From NCBI RefSeq assembly GCF_900698865.1, contig NZ_LR217695.1:62001-126000 (forward strand): a stretch of DNA of 64,000 nt, read 5' to 3'. The DNA comes from Buchnera aphidicola (Cinara cuneomaculata) (GTDB taxonomy: Bacteria; Pseudomonadota; Gammaproteobacteria; Enterobacterales; Enterobacteriaceae). The notes beneath the pieces are model-generated. The model did no database searches and had not been told where the DNA came from. It saw only the letters and a program-made list of their open reading frames with translations. Position 1 is the stretch's first letter, and each line of letters begins with the position of its first letter. Below are positions 10,159-20,518 of the stretch, in pieces. Both the position numbers and the translations under genes were made by a program.

Positions 10159-11058
10159 TTGAATAAAAATCGTGTACGTTTAGCTATACAAAAATCAGGC
10201 CGGTTAAGTTATGATTCACAGAAGTTATTAAAAAGTTGTGGTATAAAAATTAATTTACAAACATCTAGTTTAATCGCATTTGCTGAGAATATGCCTATTG
10301 ATGTTATGTTAGTAAGAGATGACGACATTCCTGGTTTAATTATGGATGGAGTAGTAGAATTAGGTATTATTGGTTCTAACGTTTTAGAAGAAAAATGTTT
10401 AACTCGATCGTTAGCTGAAGAATCTGTTTCATATACTATTTTACAAAATCTTGATTTTGGGATTTGTCGACTATCTTTATCGGTTCCTTTAGATATGCAT
10501 TATTCAGGGATCTTATGTTTAAAAGATTCCCGTATTGCTACATCATATCCTAATTTATTGAAACGATATTTTGATAAAAAAAATATTTCTTTTAAACCGT
10601 TTGTTTTGAATGGTTCGGTGGAGGTTGCATATAGTTCGGGATTAGCGGATGCGATATGTGATTTAGTTTCTACAGGAGCTACTTTAAATGCTAATGGTTT
10701 AAGAGAAGTAAAAACTATTTATAATTCTTGCGCATGTTTGATTTCTCGTAAAATGAAACATTTGGTTCCAGAAAAAAGAATATTTATTAAAAAATTATTA
10801 AATCGTATTCAAGGTGTCATTAAAGCACGAGAATCTAAATATATTATGTTACATATTTCAAAAAATAAATTAAGTGCGGTCACTGATTTATTGCAAGTAG
10901 CAGAACAACCAACTATTTTAGAGTTATTTGGTAATAAAAATAAAGTTGTTCTTCATATGGTAAGTAGTGAAACTATTTTTTGGGAAACGATGGAGCAACT
11001 AAAATTATTAGGAGCAAGTTCTATCTTAGTATTACCTATAGAAAAAATGATGGAATAA
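10159..11058 (+). CDS. hisG: HisG, ATP phosphoribosyltransferase
   Basis: HisG joins ATP and PRPP to form phosphoribosyl-ATP, the committed and feedback-regulated step of histidine synthesis. The 299 residues match the long-form hexameric enzyme exactly. The start is TTG at 10159 ([17 protein letters not shown]), with AGGA eight bases upstream. Domain I has the periplasmic-binding-protein fold with [22 protein letters not shown]; domain II has the PRPP loop [17 protein letters not shown]. The C-terminal regulatory ACT-like domain (roughly residues 225-299), which binds histidine, is still present, so feedback control may be retained. First gene of the complete his operon, eight bases from hisD. 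Confidence 0.97.
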   Translation: MNKNRVRLAIQKSGRLSYDSQKLLKSCGIKINLQTSSLIAFAENMPIDVMLVRDDDIPGLIMDGVVELGIIGSNVLEEKCLTRSLAEESVSYTILQNLDFGICRLSLSVPLDMHYSGILCLKDSRIATSYPNLLKRYFDKKNISFKPFVLNGSVEVAYSSGLADAICDLVSTGATLNANGLREVKTIYNSCACLISRKMKHLVPEKRIFIKKLLNRIQGVIKARESKYIMLHISKNKLSAVTDLLQVAEQPTILELFGNKNKVVLHMVSSETIFWETMEQLKLLGASSILVLPIEKMME

Positions 11059-11065
11059 AATAATT

Positions 11066-12382
11066 ATGTTAGATGCAAATAAAAATATTATTTATTGGAA
11101 TAATTTAACAACACAAGAACAAAGTAATATACTTTTAAGACCATCTTTGCATACTGATGATAAGATCAAATTATATGTTTCGAAAATTATTAATAGAATT
11201 CGAAAATACGGAGATACTGCTTTACATTCCTATAATTTAGAGTTTGATAAAATAAAAACAGATTGTTTTTATATAACTCAAGAAAAAATTGATTTTTCCT
11301 CTAATTTAGTGTCTACATCATTTAAGAGATCTATATTAATAGCAAAAAAAAATATTAGTACATTCCACGCTAAACAAATATTCTCTAATTTAGAAGTAGA
11401 AACATACCCAGGTATACACTGTCAACAAATTATTAGACCGATTAATTCAGTAGGATTATATATTCCAAAAGGGCAATATCCATTGGTTTCTACTGCTTTA
11501 ATGTTATCAATTCCTGCGCAATTAGCTGGATGTCCAAATATTATATTATGTTCTCCGCCGCCTGTTAGTAATGAAATATTATATATTGCTAAAGTGTCTG
11601 GTATTAAAAAAGTTATTCAATTAGGAGGCGCTCATGCTATTGCTGCTCTTGCGTTAGGTACTGAGAGTATAGGGCATGTAGATAAAATTTTCGGACCCGG
11701 TAACATGTTTGTTACAGAAGCTAAACTACAGATTAGTCGTTCAGTTCCTGGAGTATCTATTGATATGCCCGCTGGTCCTTCAGAAATGTTAATTATTGCT
11801 GATAACAGTTCTCGTCCTGATTTTATTGCTGCTGATTTTTTAGCTCAATTAGAACATGATAGTAATTCACAAGTAATATTATTAAGTACGAACATAGAGT
11901 TATTAAAAAATGTAGTATTTATTATTAATAAACAAATATTAGGCTTAAAAAAACAAGATATTATCTTACATGCATTAAAAAATAGCAGAATTATTGTTGC
12001 TCAATCGTTAATTGATTGTTTTAATATTTCTAATTTATATTCTCCCGAACATCTGACTTTACACATAAAAGATTCAGAAAATTTTTTATCGTATATAAAA
12101 AATGCTGGATCAATTTTTTTAGGAAAATGGACACCTGGATCTGCAGGTGATTATATTACAGGAGCAAATCATGTTTTACCCACATATGGATACTCTAATG
12201 CTTATTCTTCTTTACAAATTTCCGATTTTCAGAAAATAATTACAGTTCAAAAAATGACAAAACAGTCTCTAATGAATTTATCACATCATATTAAAGTATT
12301 ATCTAAAATAGAAGGCATGGATGCTCATAGTAAATCGATAACAATCAGAACAAATTTTTTAAAAAATATTTCTACTATATAG
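11066..12382 (+). CDS. hisD: HisD, histidinol dehydrogenase
   Basis: HisD oxidises L-histidinol to histidine in two NAD-dependent steps, the end of the pathway. The protein is 438 residues against 434 in E. coli. Family motifs are intact: GHVDKIFGPGNMFVTEAK, the zinc site residues in LAQLEHDSNSQ and SAGDYITGANHVLPT, the catalytic Glu-His pair in LYSPEHLTLHI, and the C-terminal zinc histidine in GMDAHSKSI. It starts eight bases after hisG and its TAG overlaps the possible GTG start of hisC, so translation of the two is probably coupled. Confidence 0.98.
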   Translation: MLDANKNIIYWNNLTTQEQSNILLRPSLHTDDKIKLYVSKIINRIRKYGDTALHSYNLEFDKIKTDCFYITQEKIDFSSNLVSTSFKRSILIAKKNISTFHAKQIFSNLEVETYPGIHCQQIIRPINSVGLYIPKGQYPLVSTALMLSIPAQLAGCPNIILCSPPPVSNEILYIAKVSGIKKVIQLGGAHAIAALALGTESIGHVDKIFGPGNMFVTEAKLQISRSVPGVSIDMPAGPSEMLIIADNSSRPDFIAADFLAQLEHDSNSQVILLSTNIELLKNVVFIINKQILGLKKQDIILHALKNSRIIVAQSLIDCFNISNLYSPEHLTLHIKDSENFLSYIKNAGSIFLGKWTPGSAGDYITGANHVLPTYGYSNAYSSLQISDFQKIITVQKMTKQSLMNLSHHIKVLSKIEGMDAHSKSITIRTNFLKNISTI

Positions 12383-12396
12383 TGAGTGGATATCAT

Positions 12397-13461
12397 ATGA
12401 AACATTTAGTTCCTCGACATATAGATGCGTTAAAACCGTACCAGTCAGCACGTCGTATTGGTTTAACTGGTCGTATTTATTTAAATGCTAATGAATCTCC
12501 TTGGACGAATACGATTGAATGTAAACATAATAATTTAAATCGATATCCTGATTTTCAACCATATGAATTATTAAACAAGTATTCTCAATATGCCGGTATT
12601 TCAAAAAAAAATATTTTAATTACACGAGGTGCAGATGAAGGCATAGAATTATTGATGCGTTCTTTCTGTATCTCGGGTAACGATAAAATTATGTTTTTTC
12701 CTCCTACATATGATATGTATGCTATAAATGCTGATATTTTTAATATAAGAAAAATAATAATTCCACTTTTATCAAATTTTCAGTTAGATTTAATTAGCAT
12801 TAAAAAAAATATTAATAATGTTAAATTAATTTATGTATGTAATCCTAATAATCCAACTGGAAATATGTTTTTACGAAAAAATATTATTAGTATTCTTAAA
12901 TTTATTCCGAAAACAACTTTATTAATAATCGATGAAGCTTACATAGATTATGCTATAGAAAATAGTTTTATCGATATATTAAATCAATACACTAATTTAG
13001 TTATATTGCGTACTTTATCAAAAGCTTTTGGTCTGTCGTCTTTAAGATGCGGATTTGTATTATCAAATACATATGTAATTAATATTCTAAAAAAAGTGTT
13101 AACCCCTTACCCGATTGCTACGCCGATATCTGATATCGCCGTACAATCATTGAAAGCAGGTAATATTAAATACGTACAAAAAAACATATTGAAAATTTTG
13201 TATAATAAAGAATTTTTAGTTAGAAAATTAAAAATTTTTTCATGTATACAAAACATTTTTTTAAGTCAAACTAATTTTATTCTTATTAAATTTTTTTATT
13301 CTGAAATTATTTTTCAATATCTCACATCAAATGGAATCATTATACGCGATCAATCTCATAAACTCGGTTTAAAGGATTGTTTAAGAATATCAGTAGGTAC
13401 TATGAATGAATGTCAAGATTTAATTTCTGTATTATCTAGGTTTGAGACAAAAAAATTGTAA
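12397..13461 (+). CDS. hisC: HisC, histidinol-phosphate aminotransferase
   Basis: HisC is a PLP enzyme that converts imidazole acetol phosphate to histidinol phosphate using glutamate. It is 354 residues from ATG 12397 (MKHLVPRHIDALKPYQSARR). The PLP lysine lies in TLSKAFGLSSLRCGF; NPNNPTGN and IDEAYIDY are the cofactor-contacting motifs, and LNANESPW opens the fold. A GTG at 12382 is also in frame and overlaps the hisD stop by one base, but only the ATG has GGA at a useful six-base distance; I prefer the ATG with moderate certainty. The gene ends one base before hisB. Confidence 0.93.
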   Translation: MKHLVPRHIDALKPYQSARRIGLTGRIYLNANESPWTNTIECKHNNLNRYPDFQPYELLNKYSQYAGISKKNILITRGADEGIELLMRSFCISGNDKIMFFPPTYDMYAINADIFNIRKIIIPLLSNFQLDLISIKKNINNVKLIYVCNPNNPTGNMFLRKNIISILKFIPKTTLLIIDEAYIDYAIENSFIDILNQYTNLVILRTLSKAFGLSSLRCGFVLSNTYVINILKKVLTPYPIATPISDIAVQSLKAGNIKYVQKNILKILYNKEFLVRKLKIFSCIQNIFLSQTNFILIKFFYSEIIFQYLTSNGIIIRDQSHKLGLKDCLRISVGTMNECQDLISVLSRFETKKL

Positions 13462-13462
13462 T

Positions 13463-14530
13463 ATGAAAGAAAAATTTTTATTTATTGATCGTGACGGTAC
13501 GCTAATTCGCGAACCTAAAAAAACATTTCAAATTGATAGTTATAGTAAATTTTTTTTAGAAAAAAATGTCATTGTTTCTTTGTTACAATTAATTAAACTG
13601 GGATATCAGTTAGTTATCATAACTAATCAAGATGGTTTAGGGAGTAAATCTTTCCCTATTCAGAAGTTTAGCAAAATACATAATTTAATGTTGGATATTT
13701 TTTGTTCACAAAAAATATTTTTTAAAAGTATTTTAATTTGTCCGCATTTTATTCATGAACAATGTGATTGTCGAAAACCAAATACTTCATTAGTAAAATA
13801 TTGGATTAATAATAAATTAGATAAAAAAAATAGTTACGTAATAGGAGATAGAGATACAGATATTAAATTAGCTGATAATATGGGCATTAAAAGTTTTTTA
13901 TATCATCCTGAATTTTGTTCATGGGAACATATAGTAACACAATTAACATATCCTAATAGGTTTTCAGAAATTTCTAGAAATACTTTAGAAACAAAAATAT
14001 TTATTAGAATTAGTTTAGATATTCCTATTGTTTGTTACATTAATACAGGTATTAATTTTTTAAATCATATGTTAGATCAAATCAGAATACATGGAGGTAT
14101 TTTTATGTATATTGATGTCATTGGTGATTTATCTATTGATGATCATCATACTGTAGAAGATATTGGAATAACATTTGGAACTGCATTAAAAAATGCACTA
14201 AAGAATAAAATAGGAATATCAAGATATGGTTTTACGTTGCCTATGGATGAGAGTATTTGTTCATGTATTATCGACATATCTGGTCGTTCTTTTTTATCGT
14301 TTTATGCAAATTTTACAAATAAATATGTCGGTGATTTAAGCACATGCATGATAGAACATTTTTTTTATTCATTAAGTCAGTCTATGAACCTTACGATTCA
14401 TTTACATGCTCGAGGTAATAATGATCATCATTGCGCCGAGAGTTTGTTCAAAGCATTTGGTCGTACGTTAAAACAAGCTATTTATATACAAGGAAATGAT
14501 TTACCTACATCAAAAGGTTTTTTACAATGA
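13463..14530 (+). CDS. hisB: HisB, bifunctional histidinol-phosphatase / imidazoleglycerol-phosphate dehydratase
   Basis: HisB performs two steps: the C-terminal half dehydrates imidazoleglycerol phosphate and the N-terminal half, a HAD phosphatase, releases phosphate from histidinol phosphate. The protein is 355 residues, as in E. coli. The HAD motif FIDRDGTLI opens the protein, with TNQDG, the zinc-loop CPHF-EQCDCRKP and GDRDTDIKLA following. The dehydratase domain starts near residue 165 and has HMLDQIRIHGG, DDHHTVEDIG, DISGR and the C-terminal NDHHCAESLFKAFGR manganese-binding repeats. Start ATG 13463 lies one base after the hisC stop. The fusion is typical of enterobacteria. Confidence 0.97.
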   Translation: MKEKFLFIDRDGTLIREPKKTFQIDSYSKFFLEKNVIVSLLQLIKLGYQLVIITNQDGLGSKSFPIQKFSKIHNLMLDIFCSQKIFFKSILICPHFIHEQCDCRKPNTSLVKYWINNKLDKKNSYVIGDRDTDIKLADNMGIKSFLYHPEFCSWEHIVTQLTYPNRFSEISRNTLETKIFIRISLDIPIVCYINTGINFLNHMLDQIRIHGGIFMYIDVIGDLSIDDHHTVEDIGITFGTALKNALKNKIGISRYGFTLPMDESICSCIIDISGRSFLSFYANFTNKYVGDLSTCMIEHFFYSLSQSMNLTIHLHARGNNDHHCAESLFKAFGRTLKQAIYIQGNDLPTSKGFLQ

Positions 14531-15117
14531 CAATTGTGATTATTAATACGGGTTGTTCTAATTTGAATTCTATCAAATATTCTATACAGCGGGTAGGATA
14601 TCAGGCTAGTATTACTGATTCAATTCACGATATTAAAATAGCTCATAAGATATTTCTACCTGGTGTAGGTACTGCTGCTGCCGTAATAAATATTTTAAAA
14701 AATAAAAATTTATTATCATTTATAAAAAATACAACACAACCAATTTTAGGTATTTGTTTAGGTATGCAGTTATTAGGAACATACAGTGATGAAGGAAAAA
14801 AATGTATTTTATTAAATAAAATACCTTATTCGATAAAAAAATTACCTAATAATAACTGTTATATTCCACATATTGGTTGGAATATTGTAAATATTACTAA
14901 AAATAATTTTTTATTTAACAATATTGATGATAATACTCGATTTTATTTTTTACATAGTTATTATATGAAGCAGAATGAATATACGATTGCTATTTCTAAA
15001 CATGGTATTTCTTTTTGTTCTGCAGTAGCGGTGGAAAATTTTTTTGGTGTACAGTTTCATCCGGAAAAATCAGGTTATTCCGGCGAACAATTAATTAAAA
15101 ATTTTTTAGAGATATAA
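14527..15117 (+). CDS. hisH: HisH, glutamine amidotransferase subunit of IGP synthase
   Basis: HisH hydrolyses glutamine and channels ammonia to HisF, which makes imidazoleglycerol phosphate and AICAR. The 196 residues match the class I amidotransferase subunit. The catalytic triad is complete: the nucleophile cysteine in LGICLGMQLLG and the His and Glu in GVQFHPEKSG. The start overlaps the hisB stop by four bases (ATGA), so translation is likely coupled. Its partner hisF is two genes downstream in the same operon. Confidence 0.97.
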   Translation: MTIVIINTGCSNLNSIKYSIQRVGYQASITDSIHDIKIAHKIFLPGVGTAAAVINILKNKNLLSFIKNTTQPILGICLGMQLLGTYSDEGKKCILLNKIPYSIKKLPNNNCYIPHIGWNIVNITKNNFLFNNIDDNTRFYFLHSYYMKQNEYTIAISKHGISFCSAVAVENFFGVQFHPEKSGYSGEQLIKNFLEI

Positions 15118-15121
15118 AAAT

Positions 15122-15871
15122 ATGATTATTCCATCATTAGATTTTATTCAAGGTAAAACGGTACGATTATATCAAGGTAATTATAATTGTAAAACACGAT
15201 ATAATATTAATATTTTTGAACAAATTGACGAATACATATGTCACGGAGCTACTCATATACATTTAGTAGATTTAGATGGATGTAGCAATCCTTTAGATCG
15301 TCAAAAAAATATTTTAAAAATTGTTTCTAATTATAAGAATATTACGTTTCAAGTAGGTGGTGGTATACGTACACATGATGATATAAAATCTTTATTAGAT
15401 GTTGGTGTTAATAAGATTGTAATAGGTACGGTAGCTATTTTATATCCTAATAAATTTAAACGATGGTTATCTAAATATGGAGGTGACAAGTTAATATTAG
15501 CGGTCGATATAAAGGTTAATAATAAAAATGAAAATAAAATTGCTATTAACGGCTGGAAGGTTATAACACAGTCTAATATAGAGGATATTGTTAGTATGTT
15601 TGTTCCATATGGATTAAAAAATATTTTATGTACTGATATCTTAAGAGACGGAACATTTTTAGGTCCTAATGTCGAATTATATAAACATTTAAAAAAACAA
15701 TTTCCGAATATTATATTACAATCTTCCGGAGGTGTTTGTTCTATTGCGGACATATGTTCATTACAAGAACATAATGTAGAACACGTTATTATTGGGCGTG
15801 CTTTATTAGAAAAAAAATTTACTTTTTTGGAGGCTCGTCAATGTTGGCAAAAAGAATTATCGCTTGTTTAG
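15122..15871 (+). CDS. hisA: HisA, phosphoribosylformimino-AICAR-P isomerase
   Basis: HisA isomerises ProFAR to PRFAR by an Amadori rearrangement. It is a half-barrel-duplicated TIM barrel of 249 residues (245 in E. coli). Catalytic aspartates are in the first and second halves: [16 protein letters not shown] at the N-terminus and [14 protein letters not shown] near residue 170. The phosphate-binding loops [10 protein letters not shown] and [10 protein letters not shown] are present, together with [12 protein letters not shown] at the end. The last 31 bases overlap the start of hisF in another frame, so both genes constrain that stretch. Confidence 0.97.
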   Translation: MIIPSLDFIQGKTVRLYQGNYNCKTRYNINIFEQIDEYICHGATHIHLVDLDGCSNPLDRQKNILKIVSNYKNITFQVGGGIRTHDDIKSLLDVGVNKIVIGTVAILYPNKFKRWLSKYGGDKLILAVDIKVNNKNENKIAINGWKVITQSNIEDIVSMFVPYGLKNILCTDILRDGTFLGPNVELYKHLKKQFPNIILQSSGGVCSIADICSLQEHNVEHVIIGRALLEKKFTFLEARQCWQKELSLV

Positions 15872-16617
15872 ATGTTAAAGATGGTATGGTTGTCAAAGGT
15901 ATTCAGTTTAATAATCATATCGTTATTGGAAAAATAATTGAATTAGCGAAGTATTATTCTCAAAATGGAATTGATGAATTAGTTTTTTATGATATTTCAG
16001 CATCACCTCAAAAAAAATTATTAGATATACAATGGATTACTGGTATTGCTGAAATTATTAATATTCCTTTTTCAGTAGCAGGAGGTATTTCTTCTATTCA
16101 CGATGCACAACAGATTTTATCAGCAGGAGCTGATAAAATTTCTATTAATTCATCTGCGTTAAATAATCCATATTTAATTAGTAAATTAGCAGATCGTTTT
16201 GGAGTTCAATGTGTTGTAGTAGGAATAGATTCATGGTACGATAAAGTAAACAAAAATTATCAAATATTTCAATATACTGGTGATAAATATAAATCACGTG
16301 TAACTCATTGGAAAACTGTTGAATGGATTAAAAAAGTTCAAAAATTAGGTGCGGGTGAAATTGTATTAAATACAATGAATACTGACGGCACTAAGAAAGG
16401 ATATGATGTTGAACAGTTAAAAAAAATACGCGACATTTGTTTGATTCCTTTAATTGCATCTGGAGGAGCTGGAAACATGTATGATTTTTTAGATGTATTT
16501 AATATTTCTCAAGTTGATGGTGCGTTAGCAGCGTCGATCTTTCACGATAAAAGTATTTCTATTGTAGATTTAAAGAATTTTTTATTTAATCACGGAGTTA
16601 CAATTAGACAATGTTAA
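15841..16617 (+). CDS. hisF: HisF, cyclase subunit of IGP synthase
   Basis: HisF takes ammonia delivered by HisH and converts PRFAR to imidazoleglycerol phosphate and AICAR. It has 258 residues, the exact family length. The TIM barrel opens with [15 protein letters not shown], whose Asp is catalytic; the second catalytic Asp lies in [14 protein letters not shown]. Phosphate loops VAGGISS and IASGGAGN are intact. The start lies inside hisA (31-base overlap) and the end overlaps hisI by seven bases, so hisA, hisF and hisI are tightly packed and probably translationally coupled. Confidence 0.98.
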   Translation: MLAKRIIACLDVKDGMVVKGIQFNNHIVIGKIIELAKYYSQNGIDELVFYDISASPQKKLLDIQWITGIAEIINIPFSVAGGISSIHDAQQILSAGADKISINSSALNNPYLISKLADRFGVQCVVVGIDSWYDKVNKNYQIFQYTGDKYKSRVTHWKTVEWIKKVQKLGAGEIVLNTMNTDGTKKGYDVEQLKKIRDICLIPLIASGGAGNMYDFLDVFNISQVDGALAASIFHDKSISIVDLKNFLFNHGVTIRQC

Positions 16618-17225
16618 ATTATAATAATATTGCCAATTTAAATTGGGATAAATTAAAAAATATGATTCCGGCTATCGCACAACATTATGTTTCAGGCGAA
16701 ATATTAATGTGCGGATATATGAACCAAGAAGCATATCATCACACTCTTGAAAAGAAATTATTTACTTTATATTCTCGGCAAAAAAAAAGATTATGGATTA
16801 AAGGAGAAACTTCAAAGAATTTTTTATATGTTAAAAACATCACTACAGATTGTGATGGTGATGTTATTTTAGTTCAAGTACAGCCTGCCGGAAATACTTG
16901 TCATCTTAATAGATTTAGTTGTTTTGAACATTCTCAACCAATTTATTCTTTTTTATTGCAGTTAGAAAATATAATTAAATTACGAAAAAAAAAAAAGTTA
17001 GAAAAATCATATATTAGTAATTTATTTACTCAAAATAGACACCGAATTGCTCAAAAAGTTGGAGAAGAATCAGTAGAAGTAATTATAGCTTTTTTAGAAA
17101 AAAATTCTGTTAATTTAATTAATGAATCATCTGATTTATTATTTCATTTATTAATTTTATTACAATCTATGAGTATAGATTTAGAATTAATTATTAATAA
17201 TTTAAAAGATCGTATGCATAAATAA
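16611..17225 (+). CDS. hisI: HisI (HisIE), phosphoribosyl-AMP cyclohydrolase / phosphoribosyl-ATP pyrophosphohydrolase
   Basis: This bifunctional protein carries out steps two and three of histidine synthesis. It has 204 residues against 203 in E. coli. The N-terminal HisI domain shows the metal-binding segment [21 protein letters not shown] and the cysteine in NRFSCFE, given here as key residues D, D, D and C. The C-terminal HisE domain has [16 protein letters not shown]. The linker between the domains (near residue 126) is encoded by a run of twelve A, 16985-16996, read in frame as Arg-Lys-Lys-Lys-Lys. It overlaps hisF by seven bases and ends the operon. Confidence 0.97.
   Translation: MLNYNNIANLNWDKLKNMIPAIAQHYVSGEILMCGYMNQEAYHHTLEKKLFTLYSRQKKRLWIKGETSKNFLYVKNITTDCDGDVILVQVQPAGNTCHLNRFSCFEHSQPIYSFLLQLENIIKLRKKKKLEKSYISNLFTQNRHRIAQKVGEESVEVIIAFLEKNSVNLINESSDLLFHLLILLQSMSIDLELIINNLKDRMHK
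16985..16996 (+). repeat. Run of 12 A inside hisI
   Basis: The run codes for the positively charged linker between the two enzyme domains. It is in frame as given. Runs this long are known to cause RNA polymerase slippage in Buchnera, so part of the hisI transcript is expected to be shifted and to yield only the N-terminal cyclohydrolase domain. Confidence 0.8.
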
Positions 17226-17314
17226 AAATATTTTATGATTAATTTTTTATTAATTATTTATTTTTTATATTTTATTTAATATTTTAAAAACATTTACTTT
17301 TGTGAAGGATATAT

Positions 17315-18727
17315 ATGTCAAACCATGATATTGGTGTTATTGGTATGGGAGTTATGGGAAAGAATTTAGCGTGTAATATTGTTAATCACGGATATACGGT
17401 ATCGGTTTTTAATCGATCATTTAATAAAACAATGAAAATATTGTTTAACGAACCGATTGAACGATTACATCCATATCTTATTTTGAAAGAATTTATTCAT
17501 TCATTACGCAAACCACGTTGCATTGTTATGATGATACAATCAGGTGCTCCGGTGGATGAATTAATACATAATTTATTGTCTCATGTGTGTGTTGATGATT
17601 TAATAATAGACGGAGGTAATTCATTTTATATAGATACAATTAAACGATTTAATTTTTTGCAAAAAAAATCTATTCATTTTCTTGGAGTAGGGATATCAGG
17701 CGGAGCAGAAGGTGCTTTAAACGGACCTTCTATTATGCCCGGCGGAACTATTGCAGCATATAAATTAGTAGCTCCTATTTTTAAAAATATTTCAGCTAAA
17801 TATAATCAAGAAGAGTGTGTAGAACATTTAGGTCCTGACGGATCCGGACATTATGTAAAAATGGTACATAATGGTATTGAATACAGTGATATGCAGTTAA
17901 TTTCAGAAACATATTCGTTATTAAAAAATTTAATTGGTATGAATAATATAGATGCATCAAATATTTTTAAACATTGGAATCAAGGAGAATTATGTAGTTA
18001 TTTAATAGAAATAACCGGAAATATTTTATGTAAAAAAGATATAGACGGTAATTTTATTATAGATGTTATTTTAGATTCTGCATCTAATAAAGGTACTGGG
18101 ACGTGGACATCAAAAAGTGGATTAGATTTACATGTACCATGCTCTGTTATTACAGAATCTGTTTTTGCAAGATATTTATCATCTTTTAAAGCTAACAGAA
18201 TGATTGCGTCAACCATATTATCCGGTCCCAAAATATCTATAAATAATAATTTTAATCGAGAAAAATTTGTTGAAGATATTCGACAAGCTTTATATTTAGG
18301 AAAAATTATTTCATATGCACAAGGTTTTTACTTAATGAAAAGAGCATCAGAATATTATTCTTGGAATTTATCTTTTTCTATAATTGCTAAAATTTTTCGA
18401 GCTGGCTGTATTATTAGAGCAAATCTTTTAAATGATATTGCTATAGCTTATTCTGAAAATAAAAATTTAATTGATTTATTATTTGCTCCAATATTTCGAG
18501 ATATTATTAATAAATATCACCAGTCCTTACGTAATGTTGTTAGTACAGCTGTGTCTAACGGAATTTCTGTTCCTGTTTTTTCTGCTGCATTATCTTATTA
18601 CGACGGATATCGTACTGTAAATTCTTCTGCAAATTTAATACAAGCACAAAGAGATTATTTTGGATCTCATACATATCATAGAGTTGATAAATCAGGTATT
18701 TTTCATACTGATTGGTTAGATAAATAA
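17315..18727 (+). CDS. gnd: Gnd, 6-phosphogluconate dehydrogenase (decarboxylating)
   Basis: Gnd oxidises 6-phosphogluconate to ribulose 5-phosphate and CO2 with NADP, supplying NADPH and pentose for PRPP. The 470 residues match the family (468 in E. coli). The nucleotide-binding motif GMGVMGKNLA is at the N-terminus; the substrate motif appears as GISGGAEGALNGPSIMPGG, where E. coli has GGEEGA; the catalytic Lys and Glu lie in HYVKMVHNGIEYSDM. The C-terminal SYYDGYRT and QAQRDYFGSHTYHR tail is complete. AAGGA lies seven bases before the ATG. It sits directly behind the his operon, as in E. coli where gnd also neighbours his. Confidence 0.98.
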   Translation: MSNHDIGVIGMGVMGKNLACNIVNHGYTVSVFNRSFNKTMKILFNEPIERLHPYLILKEFIHSLRKPRCIVMMIQSGAPVDELIHNLLSHVCVDDLIIDGGNSFYIDTIKRFNFLQKKSIHFLGVGISGGAEGALNGPSIMPGGTIAAYKLVAPIFKNISAKYNQEECVEHLGPDGSGHYVKMVHNGIEYSDMQLISETYSLLKNLIGMNNIDASNIFKHWNQGELCSYLIEITGNILCKKDIDGNFIIDVILDSASNKGTGTWTSKSGLDLHVPCSVITESVFARYLSSFKANRMIASTILSGPKISINNNFNREKFVEDIRQALYLGKIISYAQGFYLMKRASEYYSWNLSFSIIAKIFRAGCIIRANLLNDIAIAYSENKNLIDLLFAPIFRDIINKYHQSLRNVVSTAVSNGISVPVFSAALSYYDGYRTVNSSANLIQAQRDYFGSHTYHRVDKSGIFHTDWLDK

Positions 18728-18737
18728 CAAATTTATC
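18719..18737 (+). terminator. Small hairpin at the gnd stop codon
   Basis: GATAAAT and ATTTATC pair around a five-base loop and overlap the gnd stop. It may mark the end of the his-gnd message, but a seven-pair AT stem is weak evidence. Confidence 0.3.
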
Positions 18738-18877
18738 AAAATTATATAGATATAAAAATTAAACGTTTCATATATTGTAATATTTTAATGTAACAATTAT
18801 TTATAAATAATATTTATTAGATTTTATCTGTATAAAATTTTATTTGTAATATTTATTTTCTATAATTATGGTTTTTT

Positions 18878-20518
18878 ATGAAAAATTCTATGTATAAGAG
18901 TTTAGTAACATGCGCGTTTCCATATGCTAATGGAGAAATACATTTAGGTCATTTATTAGAACAGATACAAGCAGATATTTGGGTACGATATTTTCGTTTA
19001 AAAAATCGTTCAGTATTTTTTATTTGCGCTGATGATGCACATGGAACAGCAATAATGCTGAAAGCTAAGCAAATGAAGATTAGTCCTGATCAATTAATTA
19101 ATAGTATGCATAAGCAACATAAAAATATTTTTCTGAAGTTTTCTGTTATTCATGATCATTATTCGTCTACTCATAGTCCAGTTAATAAAAAATTATGTAA
19201 TAAAATATTTAATATTATTTTAAAAAAAAAATTTTTAAAAGAAAAAAAAATTGCTCAATTATATGATATTAAATTAAATATGTTTTTATCAGATCGTTTG
19301 GTTAAAGGGGTATGTCCACAATGTAATTCAGATGATCAATATGGTGACAATTGTGATGTTTGTGGCGCTATTTATGATGCAACAGAATTATTACAAGTTA
19401 CTTCTGAGTTATCTAATTCATCACCTCAGATAAAATTTTCTAATCATTTATTTTTTAAATTATCTTTTTTTTTAAATTTTTTAAAAAAATGGGTTAATTC
19501 CGGTGTGTTACAAACATCAGTATTCAATAAAATTAATGAGTGGTTAACTAGTAATTTACGTTCTTGGAATATTTCTAGAGATCAACCATATTTTGGCTTT
19601 AAAATTCCCGGTTATTCTAGTAAATTTTTTTATGTATGGTTCGATGCTCCTATTGGATATCTTAGTTGTTTTAAAGAATTATGCGATATTAAAAAAGATA
19701 TTAATTTTGATGAATTTTGGTCAATAAATTCTAAAAATAGATTATACCAGTTTATTGGTAAAGATATTATTTATTTTCATGCTTTATTTTGGCCGGCCAT
19801 CCTTGAAGGATGTGGGTATAGAAAACCTACAAAAATATTTACTCATGGTTATTTAACTTGTAACGGATTAAAATTATCTAAATCTAAGGGAGCTATAATA
19901 TTAGCTCGTCAATGGTTATCATGTTTTGATTCTGATTCTTTACGGTATTATTTTGCTTCAAAATTATCTAATACAATTGAAGATATAGATATAAATTTGT
20001 ATGATTATGCATATAAAATTAATGCAGATATTGTTAATAACATAATAAATTTAGCATCACGTAATGCTTCTTTTCTAGAAAAATATTTTAATAACATATT
20101 ATCTAATCAACTAATAAAATCAGGTATATATAAAAAATTTATTAGTACTGCTGTAGAAATTGAAAGTTTTTTTGAGGATAGAAAATTTTCTTTAGTAATT
20201 CAAAAAATTAGATATTTATCAGATCTTGCAAATAAATATATTAGTAAACGTAAACCGTGGATATTAATTAAAAATGCATCTAATAAAAATCAAGTACATA
20301 ATATTTGCTCATTAGGGATTAATTTATTTAAGATTTTAATTATTTTCTTAAAACCGATTATGCCTGAATTAGTTACCAACATAGAGTTATTTTTAAATAC
20401 ATCATTAATGTGGAAACATATTTCTACGCCTCTTTTAAATCATAAAATTAATCGGTTTTCTTATTTATATAAACGTATTGATATTAAAGATATTGATTTT
20501 TTTTTAAAAAAAATTTAA
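18878..20518 (+). CDS. metG: MetG, methionyl-tRNA synthetase, short form
   Basis: MetG charges tRNA-Met for initiation and elongation. The class I catalytic core is complete: the HIGH-type motif in YANGEIHLGHLLEQ, the zinc knuckle CPQCNSDDQYGDNCDVCGA near residues 145-163, and the KMSKS-type motif written here as LKLSKSKG. The anticodon-binding helical domain follows (about residues 390-530). The protein stops at 546 residues, whereas the E. coli enzyme has 677: the C-terminal tRNA-binding dimerisation domain is missing. The stop is followed directly by tilS in the opposite orientation, so the truncation is genuine and not a frame error. From memory other Buchnera have the same short form. 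Confidence 0.97.
   Translation: MKNSMYKSLVTCAFPYANGEIHLGHLLEQIQADIWVRYFRLKNRSVFFICADDAHGTAIMLKAKQMKISPDQLINSMHKQHKNIFLKFSVIHDHYSSTHSPVNKKLCNKIFNIILKKKFLKEKKIAQLYDIKLNMFLSDRLVKGVCPQCNSDDQYGDNCDVCGAIYDATELLQVTSELSNSSPQIKFSNHLFFKLSFFLNFLKKWVNSGVLQTSVFNKINEWLTSNLRSWNISRDQPYFGFKIPGYSSKFFYVWFDAPIGYLSCFKELCDIKKDINFDEFWSINSKNRLYQFIGKDIIYFHALFWPAILEGCGYRKPTKIFTHGYLTCNGLKLSKSKGAIILARQWLSCFDSDSLRYYFASKLSNTIEDIDINLYDYAYKINADIVNNIINLASRNASFLEKYFNNILSNQLIKSGIYKKFISTAVEIESFFEDRKFSLVIQKIRYLSDLANKYISKRKPWILIKNASNKNQVHNICSLGINLFKILIIFLKPIMPELVTNIELFLNTSLMWKHISTPLLNHKINRFSYLYKRIDIKDIDFFLKKI

Noticed and set aside
15349..15753. 134-codon frame antisense to hisA
   Set aside because: A shadow of the conserved hisA gene, with no recognisable product or start signal.
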